Shown here piece by piece: positions 25,601 to 37,600 of a stretch of DNA of 64,000 bases. A program made the position numbers and the translations under genes. How positions within the stretch are numbered: position 1 is the stretch's first letter; the number at the start of each line of letters is the position of its first letter. The notes beneath the pieces are model-generated. The model searched no databases. It saw nothing but the letters and a program-made list of their open reading frames with translations, and was not told the origin of the DNA. This DNA is from Misgurnus anguillicaudatus. Taxonomy: Eukaryota > Chordata > Actinopteri > Cypriniformes > Cobitidae. The stretch covers positions 33,299,501 to 33,363,500 of the forward strand of contig NC_073353.2 of the NCBI RefSeq assembly GCF_027580225.2, written 5' to 3'.

Positions 25601-28600
25601 CTAAATGCTAACACATTCACGAAATGCCGACAAAGATTATAAGTGCACGAATTGAAAAAAGATTGGTATGTATTAATTAATCTGGGTTGATGTAGGAAGA
25701 TAGTGAAATATTGAAAAACGATGGTGTTTTCCTTTAAGAATTAAGGTCGTATACACCTCGAGGATTTAGCATCAATTCAGTCACTGATGATCTAAATTAT
25801 GTGCCCTAAATTGTGAGCACTGCCCTGCTCATATCACGTCTCAGAGAAACATTTATTATTATAAACGAATACTAATGGGGATATAATTTGGCCTATATTA
25901 AATCAGTCCACACACACAAAAGACATCCCACTAATGCTACAAACAATGAATGCAACCTTGGTTTTAAATACGGACCACGTTTTTTATTTATTGTCATGTT
26001 GTGATTTTAAATAATGTAATATTTTTTCCAATTAAATTGTAATAAATCATTTCGTTGTGATTATTATTTCCTTTGTGTTTGTATTACTTAATGTCATTTT
26101 TCATTTACTGTATGTCAGTGCTTGTCGTTTCTGCTGTCTGTGTGATTGAATTGTGACAAGTCTTACCGGACACATTTTGTGAAATTGTCTGTATGCTCTC
26201 TCTGCTAAAGAGAGAGGCCCGACAATGAATCAATCCACTTTATGTACCAATGCACATTAATCTCGGGCATCAATAATGCAAAAAGCGTAGCAGTGCTTAG
26301 CATTGAAGCAATTTGTACAAACTGCTGACACATTTGCACTGATGTGGTGAGATTTAGACGTGGCTCCCTACAGTATAAAAGCTCTTTAAATTGAAACCAT
26401 GCGTTAAATAATTAATCAGACATGCAGAATTAATCTGGATTATTTTTTGTGCCCTCCATTGTAGAACATGCATTACTATAGCATTACCATTTCTAAACTC
26501 AAGGAATTAATATTATTTCTTTTTTTATTATATAGACATCATGGATTGACATAATGTCTGATCATTATTTTTTTTACAAATGGCACAATAGTAATAAATC
26601 GGTAATGAAACAAGGTTGTATTTGGTAAGGTTAGTAAATGCATTACTGTAGCTAACATGAACTAACAATGAGCAATATATGTTTGTCAGCATTTACATTT
26701 ATTATGCATTTGGCAGACGCTTTTATCCAAAGCGACTGACAGTGGATTACAAGGTATAGATTTTTCAGTGGGTTCGAACCCATGACCTTTTGGGCTGCTA
26801 ACCCAATGCTCTACTATGGAGGACTACAAGAGTCATCCAAAGTGTAATAAAGCACTTCAATATTTAATAACTACCTGGACAATAAAAATAGCAATTAATA
26901 GATTTGTTTAAAAATTCATTAATTAATCAATAAATAAATAAATAGACAAAGTTACAAAAAAAAATCATTGTTACATTTTGTTAGGCAATATAAAGTGAGA
27001 TTATAAAAAAGAATGTAGAAATGAAACATTAATCCATTAACAAATAGTTCAAATTAATACAACAATCCACAAAAACAACACAAAACACTCAACAAGTTCA
27101 TCATTCTAAATTGCATTTATAAATTCTTAATTAAATAATGGAATTTCAAAATGTATTTCAAAAAGAAATTTAAAAAGAAATAAATAACTGGATTTATAAA
27201 TTGAACTACAAATACAAGTTTAAATTAGGCATTTAAAAGGGCATTTCCGTTTACCATTTCTATTTTCATTTTCCGATGGTTCTCCTTATTGTTTTCGCTG
27301 TTCGGTTTGCTTTTCGTTTTGGCCTCTCTATTGGGCTTTTCCGTGACTCTTTGGGTCCTTGCAAATGTTCAAATGAGAAATGCAAATTAGCTATGGCCGG
27401 GTGGATGTAACAAGCTCACTGATTGGCTCTGATTGAACGTCATGCGCAGATTTATAGATCTCGGATGAGGACCCAAAGAGTCACGGAAAAGCTAAATAGA
27501 GAGGCTAAAACGAAATGCTTATCGAATAGCGAAAAGAATAAGGAGAACCATCAGGAAATGAAAACAGAAATGTTAAACGGAAATGCCTAATTTAAACCTG
27601 TATTTGTAGTTCAATTCATAAATCTGATTTCTCTTTTTAAATCGCTTTTTGAAATACATTTTAAAATGGCATTATTTAATTAAGAATTTATAAATGCAAT
27701 TTAAAATGATGAACTTATTGAGTGTTTTATGATGTTTTTGTAAATTTTTATATTAATTTGAACTATTTAGTAATGGATTAATATTTTGTTTCTACATTAT
27801 TTTTATAAGCTCACTTTTTATTGCCTAATAAAATGTTACATAATGATTTTTTTGAAACTTTGTCTATTTATTTATAGATTAATTAATGCATTTTTAAACA
27901 AATGTATTAATTGCTATTTTTATTGTCCAGGTAGTTATTAATATTGAAGTTCTTTATTACATTTTTCATGACTCTTGTGGTCCTCCATACTCTACGACTG
28001 AGCTATACAGGAAAACATTTATTAAGCTTTGTTAATGTTTGTTAGTGCCAATACAATTGTTCATGTTAGTTTATTGTGTGTTAACAGTTTCAACTTTTCT
28101 TTTTAAAAACGTATTAGTAAATGCAGAAAATAACATGAACTAAGATTAATAAATGCTGTAGAAGTATGGTTTATTCATGTTAACTAATGCATTAACTAAT
28201 GTTAACAAATACAACCTTATTGTAAAGCGTTACCAATAAATCTCATGTCTATCTGCAGTGCAATGTGTTTACCTGATTAGCATTGCTTAACCAGCACTGG
28301 AAAACAGTAAACAGTTTTTAATAGCAATTTAAAGTTGATACGAGACCATCAAACACACTGCTAGTTAATCTAGGCATGTTAATCTATCGGGGGAATGTGT
28401 TTTATCAGCAGTTGCATATCTGCTTTAGAGGCTGCGATTCAGCCATATAGTAACGGTGATGTCTTGTCTCATTTTCTCCTCTGCCACTATGGAAGCGAAG
28501 TTTTCCGCTCCTGTCGGAAGCAAAGTTATGGTAATGTTTTTATCTCTGTGCTCTCTACAGTCCTCTGTTTTTCCATCATGCCACCCATATCAAACACCAT

Positions 28601-31600
28601 TTTCATTTATTAATTTCATTTATCACTATGTAACAGCTTTCCCAATTGGCGTGGTACTCTTCTCCCCAAGGGAAGAATGAATATATGCAATACAAAATTA
28701 CTCTATCCTTTTGAATATTTAGATCAGACGGTACTTTTTTACCATAACTACTTTCTTGTGTATTCAGTTATCATTCAGGCTAAATGTGCTTTTCTCCGAC
28801 AGACTCCGAGACTACAGAAGACGAAGCCGCTGAACCACAAATACCCCTGGAAGCTAAAGAAGGAGCCAGAGGTTTTCAAGATGATGCCCAACGTGTGCCT
28901 GCGGGTAAATATACCTTTAGAATAATTTACAATGTTACTCACTTAAAGGATTAGTCAATTTTCTTAAAAAAAATCTAGAAAATTTCTCCACCACCATGTC
29001 GTCCAAAATGTTGATGTCTTTCTTTGTTCAGTCGAGAAATTATGTTTTTTGAGGAAAACATTCCAGGATTTTTCTCACTTTAATGGACCCCAGCAATTAA
29101 CAGTTTTAATTCAGTTTAAAATTGCAATTTCAAAGGACTCTAAAAGATCTCAAAAGGTCTTATCTAGCGAAACAATCGTCAGTTTTGGCAAGAAAAATAA
29201 AAAATATGCACTTTTAAACCACAACTTCTCCTCCGATCCTGTGACGTGCCAGCGCGACCTCACGCGGTATGTCATCACGTCAAGAGGTCACGGATGACGT
29301 ATGCGAAACTACGCCCCAGTGTTTACAAGTGTGGAGAAAGAGGACCGTTCTGACGTTGTTGTATATGGAATGATACTAATTAATGTCTTTGTGTCGGTTT
29401 ATTGTTTAAAATGGTCCGCAAATGTGCATTTCATATGTAACACGTGACCTTTCAACGTCATTACGCAATTATGTGAGGTCACGCTGTCTCGTCACACAGC
29501 CGGAGGAAGAAGAGAAGTTGTGTTTAACAAGTGCATATTTTTATGACAATCGGTTCGCTAGATAAGACCCTTATGCCTTGTTTGAGATCATTTAGAGTCC
29601 TTTAAAACTGCAATTTTAAACTGCATTAAAACTGTTAAGTGTTGGGGTCCATTAAAGTCCATTAAAATAAGAAAAATCTTGGAAACATAATTTCTTCTTG
29701 ACTGAATAAAGAAAGACATCAACATTTTGGATGACATGGTGGTGAGTAAATTATCCGTTTTTTTTTTTTTAAAGAAAATTGACTAATCCTTTGGAGAACC
29801 TAAAATGGCATCACTGTGGAGAACCTTTTGTAGCACCATTATTTTTGCCAACTGGTCATGTTTTAAGATGTATTCTATATTGGAGCATGCATACAAATAA
29901 CTCTGCAGACCTTGTACATGGTCCAAAATTACTTATTATGACTTCATATAAAATATTCCTTTAATATTTAATGGTCTGTCATAGACCCAGTACCACATAT
30001 GAGGTACTGTTTGTACACTTAGAATCTCTACTTTCTGCAGATATGCATCACTTTGAGATATTTTACTGTAAGAAAGTTATTTACACTTAAAGGGACACTT
30101 CGTCCATTTGCATTAAGCTGTGTAGTTAGAAACCCAGTCATGTTTTTAAATGGTCGTGCATCATTCCCTCTGTTTCCCATCAATCATTTTGCATCATTGA
30201 AAGAAGGAAGTCCTATAGCCCCCCCCCCCCATTTTTATATAATTTAATATTCACATATTTTTTTAGATTTTTCAAATATGACAAACATGGGCAAGTCTTA
30301 TATCAAATGAAAGCTCTCACTCTCAGGAATAAGGCCACATCATTATTTTTTGTTCTATTATTATCACATTTCCAACAATCGTCGAATGAATAATAAGGTA
30401 AAAAATGGTCTTTTGATAACGTATGTAAAACTTGAGCGTGAACTGCCTCAGATAGCAGAGATAGCCACAAATGCTACACCATCTTTTATCTTAGGTCCTA
30501 CTCTAAAAAATGAGTCCATTCACAGCATTTTATTTGGTTGTGTGCATATAATAATACCTTGCTATTTATTATATGTGCAAAACAAAGTATTTTTAAATGA
30601 AAAATATATTTTCACACCCTTCATGCTGCTAACAACCAGAACTGTCTGCAGTCTGCTAGAGCACACAGATCCAGAGTTATCCACTTTCAAAGACAGTGTT
30701 TACAACATAAAAATAGAAAATTGGGTGTTTCATCATATGAAAAACAACCTAAATAACAATATTTGTCACAAACAGCAGTTTTTTATGTAACTTCAAAGAG
30801 TTATTATTATTCATGACCCTTTCAAATAAGGTAATAGTAAACCATTTCATTCTAAAGGCAAATCCTAGACTAAATGGACATATAAAAGCAATCTCTGGAT
30901 AATTTTTGCCCTTATTAAAGCCACATACCTTCTATGTAGATATCAGAGTCAGAACAGTTTAACTTGTTATTTTAATGCGTTCTTCGGCACCTTTAATAAT
31001 AACAATTTTGGATGAACTATTCCTTTAAAGGAATCACTATTTATCTTTGAAGAATCACTGTTAATTTTTACAGAAATGTCTTGACACTGCACTATTGAAT
31101 TTTCTCTTTAGTTTTTTATATTAGCTGAGATAAGATTACATGAATAATATATTCTGCTTTCAATGGAAGCTCTTAACATCTATTTCACACATTGTGGTAG
31201 AGCTCCAAGGTTTTGTCATCACAGATCTAATAAGTCAGACCGGTGCTCATTGAAGTGTAAATAAAGAAGTAATCACAGATGAGCTATACTGTAGGGCAAC
31301 AACAAGCCATAAATCAAATAAAACTATCATTTTTGGTTAAACTTAATAAAATCATTTTGCACTTTTTTCCACTTAATGATTATTATACAAGGGTGATCTC
31401 ATTCATATTTGTAGGAAATAATAACTAATGTGTACACGTGCATTTATGTGCATTCAGTTACGGAAACATACAAAATCAATGAATGACATTGAATTTGTGT
31501 TTTTGTGATACGTTTTTATATTATATATTCAAGAGATGAACAAAATTTTAGATTTAAAAAGGTCTTCATATATTATTAACTTTGCTGAAAGACCAGCATG

Positions 31601-34600
31601 AATTTCAATGCTTGTTTTTTGCTAGTAAGAGTCAAGCTGGAAATATTTTTAGTATATACAGAATGTTATTTTTTATGTGAACTTGTTTATTCTGTTTTGC
31701 TACACCTTTAATTTCGTATTTTGTATCTGACAAATTATTTTTTTATATTCATGAAATACTTTTTTGCATTTTTGCAAAATGCACGGATGTGTTTACAAAG
31801 AGAAAAATCTGAGACTAACTCTCTATATTTACGTAGTCCCTTTGTAGAGTCTATGCTTAGTTGTCAGTATTGTTATTTTGACAAAAGCTTTCCCATAACC
31901 CCCTGGGAGAAGCAGACGGTAGTGTATTTTTTTTAAAGAATGCATGCTTTTTTCCATTTCTTCCATTTTTCATCATTGTGAACAGCTACCAAAAACTGAG
32001 TCGAAGAATAGAGTGATGTTTATTTGACGTTCGATTTCTGCTTAGAAACGAGAGGTGTGGGAGCAACATGGCCTGTATATAAATATCCATTTTGATCTTA
32101 CCGCATGACATTGAAATTCATCTTGTGTACAATACAGCTTTCAGCAAAGATGGATTTGAGAAAAACACTGCAAGCAATGAAGTTTAAATTAGATTTTCCA
32201 CTGTAAAATTGCTTGATTGTCATCATCAGAATTATGAATAATGTACTTTTACATGGAATATGTCTGTACGATCCAGAGTTTTTCTACAAAATCTACAAAG
32301 TTTCACCAAAGAGATAGTGATAAAATGTATGTGTTGAAGATTGGGTGGCATGCATGATCTCCGTAGTGGCGTAAATGATTGATTTGATCTGTTAGGGTGG
32401 GCGTAAAGGGGGTGCAGCTGCCCATTGTTATTGATTTTGATGGATGCTTCCTGACTACAGTCTAATGCATTCAGTCATTCTGAAACACGCTTCGTCTAGA
32501 GGCATCAGTTGGGACCTGGCTGAAACAAAGCTGATATACATCACCTGGGCTTTATCTCTCACACTTCTAATATCATAATATCCACAAATATTTGCGTTGG
32601 TTGACATTTTATTTAGATCAAATTAATGCATTAGGTCTTAAAATGCATGGATTACTTAAATTCTTGCACCAAAATAAAAATGTTGTCAATCATTAACCCC
32701 TTTTCACCCTCACTTACTTTTAGAATGAAATGTGCAATGCTTTTGCTGCTTATATGTTTAAACGTTACTGTTCATTATTATTTTCAACAACAATATTTTC
32801 ATATAAAGAGTCCTCAAGAAATTAGCTCTTTAATAAATATTTTAAGCTTTGCTAGTTGGTTAAAGGGATAGTTCACCCAAGGATTACAATAATGTCATTG
32901 ATGACTCACCGTCATGTCGTTCCAAACTTGTAAGACCTCCGCTCATCTTTGGAACACAGTTTAATATGTCTTATATTTATGCTACGTACACACCAAATGC
33001 GGGGCATTGTGTTACTCGCTCTAGATTACTCGCAGGACTTAACTTCGTGTCATGCAAATTTAATCTACTTGCGCAAATCGTTGAACTCGCATCTGGTGTG
33101 AACCCACAGTTATTCCAAGAGCTTGTTGACCCTTCATTGAAAATGTATGTACGGTGTACTGTCCATGTCCAGACGGGTAATAAAAACATCATCAAAGTAG
33201 TCCATGTGACATCAGTGGGTCAGTTAGAATTTGTTGAAGCATCGAAAATACATTTTGGTCCAAAAATAAAAAAAATTACGACTTTATACAGCATTGTCTT
33301 TTCTTCTGCGTCTGTTGTGAAGCACATGCGCGAGACTAAAGTCACGTGACTGCAGTGACGCAGATGACATGTTATGTTTGTGAATTTTTTTTCCAAACCT
33401 ACAGCGTGCATCTCCTTCAGACTGTACACGAAGCCCAGGCGCAAAAAAAAACACAATTAAAAAAGCTGGGGCGCACCAGATAACACGTCAGCCGTGTTGT
33501 ACGTCATTCAATTCAGTTCAATTGCATTCAATTTTATTTATATAGCGCTTTTCAGAATTGTTAATTGTTTCAAAGCAGCTTTACATTAATAGATGTAGGA
33601 AAAGCATAGAAAAGTGAGCGTAGTAATAATGCAACGTATACAGTAAAGTATTACGTTAAGCCAATGGTGGATGAAAAACCACCCTAGGAGAAAAACCCTA
33701 CTGGCTAGTCCAGGGGGAAAACCCCTAGGAGGAGAAAAACCTCTGAGAGAGATACATACAGGTATTTATATAAATACTAAGGAGGTATGTGAAGGGGTAA
33801 GCGGATTAAACTGGTTCCGCCGGTGGTCTTTGGTCAGACATCGGCTGGGCATCACGTTGAAGGACGGGAGAGATACAGAATCCTATTAGCGCAGGGGCCG
33901 TTCACATGTAATGCAAGTGTCATACAGTATTGTGGTTTAAATCAGCTCGGTTCCAGACAGGCTAACTATTGCGGCATAAGTATGCGATTCACAACAGACG
34001 CGGAAGAGAAGACAATGCTGAATTAAATCGTAATTTTTGTTATTTTTGGACCAAAATGTATTTTCCATGCTTCAACACATTCTAACTGACCCACTGATGT
34101 CACATGGACTACTTTGATGATGTTTTTATTACCTCTCTGGACATGGACAGTATACCGTGCATATATTTTCAATGAAAGGTCAACAAGCTCGGACTAAATA
34201 TAAAACATCTTAAACTGTGTTTCGAAGATGAACAGAGGTCTTACGAGTTTGGAACGACATGAGGGTGAATCATTAATGACATTATTTTTTATTTCTGGAT
34301 GAACTATCCTTTTAAGAAGTTGTCATTTGCCATTCATTACTGTTCGTTCTATAATCCGTTCCCATTTTGCTCTCCTGTAGGTCATCGGATGATGGATGTC
34401 GCCCCAGATGCGAGCGAACGCTGGGCCGTTGGTGAGACCACAGTGTTGGAAAAAGAAGCACCGGCCCTGGGATCCAGAGCGCCAGGGCAGCAGTCATCCA
34501 GGCAAGCCAACAGCCGGGAGCCGACGGGCACCCAGATCAGGCACCTAGGGGTCGAGCCTCTGATTCGAGCATCGCGCGCCAATCTGTCCCGTCCGGTGTG

Positions 34601-37600
34601 GGGGTCCGAGGAAAGTGTCTCTTTAGCTAGCGATTACTACGGTAGCACGTTCAGTCTTTATAGAGGAAGGACTTTTTCCGTACCCCTGGAAGTGAACCTT
34701 CCCAAGCTTAAATAAAACCTCAGTTTACCACAGCCCACAATAAGCAGACCAATACACAAATTGCAAAAAGATCCCTAATCAATAGATAAACAACCACAGC
34801 CCCAGTCACACACAGAGTCACAAGAGACCCTCGCTCTAACATGGTGGCCGCTGTAAGTGCTAGGGAAGGGAGGGGCCTGAGATTTAGATTCAGGCTTTGA
34901 TTGCTCTTCTTTCTCTGAAGCGTGTGTTGTGGTGGCCCCATGAGGCGGCTTACATCACCACAGGAATGACAGAAGATACAGTGAGTGGGCTCTCTGGGTT
35001 TGGATGAAGTTCAGCTCAACCCACAAAGCGTAAGAGCTATGTAAGCTGCCAAAAAGCCGAACAGTTATACGTGACTCATTCGCAAGCGGCAGCGCAGCTA
35101 AAGTTGTTATTTTTTAATATTTACATGTAATATTTTATTATTGGACAGACGCATTGAAATGACTACTTCAGATCATTTTTATCTGGCCATACACTCCTTT
35201 TTAAAACATTTATTTTTAACGTATAGGTTTAACTTTTAGTCAAGTAATATTGCCTTGTGTTGAATTCATGCCCTGTAAGTTTGCAATGTAAATGGTGTGA
35301 TGTCAAATTTAGCAATATCACACAAATAAGTGTGCTGTTTACCTGCTGAAAGATTACTTTTATAATGTTCAAAGTATTTGTCCCACATGCCTCTCCCAAA
35401 ATTCCCAACCTATCCATTGTACACGGTAGAAAATTTGTATGAAATCGAATAGCATCGCTAAAATAACGCCCACTCCGTTCCCCACTGGGGCGAATGCATA
35501 TCGTACTAAAACACAGCAAAAGACTCCATCTGATTTCTCACATCATTGCCGCCTGAGAGAAACAACAGATATTAAAAAGATCTCATTTCAGATTTTACTG
35601 ACTGCAGGTTTTCTCAGCCTCACTGATTTTAATGCCGTGGCATACTGCAATTGTTAGTGTGATATCATGTTTGTACAACAGTTGTTTAAACAGGAAGTAA
35701 ACAGTGCCGCTTATGTCAAAATGGTTGTGAGTTAATGAGCAATGCACAGACTTACAGCTTCACTGAGAATAAAGAAGCAGATTGATTTTTTAGTGCTATT
35801 ATACTAAAACATAACATAAATGCAAAACATAATACATTGATAAGCAAAGAGCGCAACTGATTGCATCTTCTGTATCATTCATTTCTCCATAGCACTCCTC
35901 CATGTTCGAGCCAGGGTTGATTGTAACTCTCAGCACCCAAATAATCTCACATCTTGAAGTTCTCTATGATAAAAAAAACATTTTAAATTTCATCACATAT
36001 TGAACTATACATGTACTATACATTCTCAAGCTCACGTTTATCCATCAGTTTCTGTTTCTCATCCCCGTTATTTAGTTTTGCTTTAAAATTGCTTCTTGTC
36101 TGTATCCGACACGGCTGAAATGTGGTAACGACAGGCTCTCCAAAACTCAGATAATAACCTTAAAGAACGTCATTGCTCTATCTGAGAGATGGCAGACGGA
36201 GGGCACGTCATGACTCGGGTAATGACCTGGCCTTTAAAACTGCCAGTTTATAATCTGTCAACTCTGTGTTACGTCGTGTTCAAACTGAGAGCACAATGAC
36301 CTTTTGTGGGGGTCAACATTTTTAAAGAAGTCTAATAATAGATCGTCTCAGGAAATGCTGCTGTAGGCCAAACTGTGTTATATTTTAGACAAAGCATTTA
36401 ATTCTAGAATAGTACTTGCTGAGTAAACATAAAGTGATGCATCTTCCATTGCTTGAGATGTATTGTGTTTAGTGTCACCACCAGAACATGTACTGTAGTC
36501 TACAGAGTTATCATCAATAAAAGTGTCATATAAGCGAATAATATGTATAGTTTTGAAATGCGTTGTGTTAAACATGTAATTTAAGGTTTAAGGCCTGAAT
36601 TTAGTGAAGCATAGCCGAGCACCTCCCTCACGCTCCGTTATTGCCTATTCATTCCTCATTTAGTTCATACTTTCCTTTGACCCCCATTGTCCATATGCAA
36701 ATTATTTTAGTTTCGTATCCACGCGGCAGTCGATGCAAAATTGAAGCTGACCAAAAGTTTTCATTTAAAACATGCTTGCATCACATTTTTGTGTTCGGTA
36801 TCATCGACCCCTTCGGTTTCCCCCTGGTTTTTCGTGCATGCTGTTTTTTGGTGAACTGCACAGCATGAATCCTTGCATGCATGCTTGACTAGCAAGGATG
36901 AAAGGGCATAACGTCTTGTAAGAACTCTCAATGCGTTATTTTCGAGTCTTTGTACAAGGAAATGTTTTAATATTTAAATATGTTTCAGTGTTTTTTTGCC
37001 AAAGCCAAACGTTAGTGTTTCAATGCAATTTCAAATAAAGTAATCTATACAAAGCACGTAACGTGTTGAGTATTATTCTCTCAAATAAAGATAAAATTGA
37101 TAAAGCTGTAGATGATAATCGTGTGCCATCCAGAACCGTTGCAGGTAATTGTTAATTTTACTAACATCATATTTTACTAACATCACACATTTCTAAGTAT
37201 CATCCCTCTGTTTTAACCAAATTTGTGCTTTGCCGTGTTCGCATGATTTTGAAGCTTCACACATTGTAATGATCTGGATGTTCAATATAAGAGTAAGTTT
37301 GTCAAACTGCCCATTGGGGAGGAAGCTGATTGGATTTTGAGTACTTTTAGTCTGTATCAGCTCGACAGAGTTTTATTGGGGCCTGTGCTGTGTAAACCAT
37401 AGATGTTCGCTGTACAACTCTTCAAACATATTGACTCTTTAGTACCTTAATAGTTATGTGTCTGCCCTTATCCTTGTCATAAAACTCTTCCTTCCTAGTG
37501 CTGGCAGGTGACACTTGACTTATTCTTGTAGATATCCAGTGATGTGTGGTGATCTAGCCCAGTGATTTTGGGAGGTATAGGCTAGTAGGCACAATTTAGT

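Noticed and set aside
26765..26814. tRNA gene on the - strand (GGTTCGAACCC B-box-like word)
   Set aside because: Part of a SINE also seen at 18640 and 52505; no complete cloverleaf or acceptor stem could be formed.
30350..30790. 146-codon open frame, + strand
   Set aside because: No recognisable domain, AT-driven composition (Asn/Ile/Lys/Phe-rich), lies in intron 3 next to repeat-like sequence and has no matching splice context.
33388..34040. Small open frames near 33.4-34.0 kb as host exons
   Set aside because: Within the long-TIR element 32860-34315, and similar to repeats elsewhere in the window.
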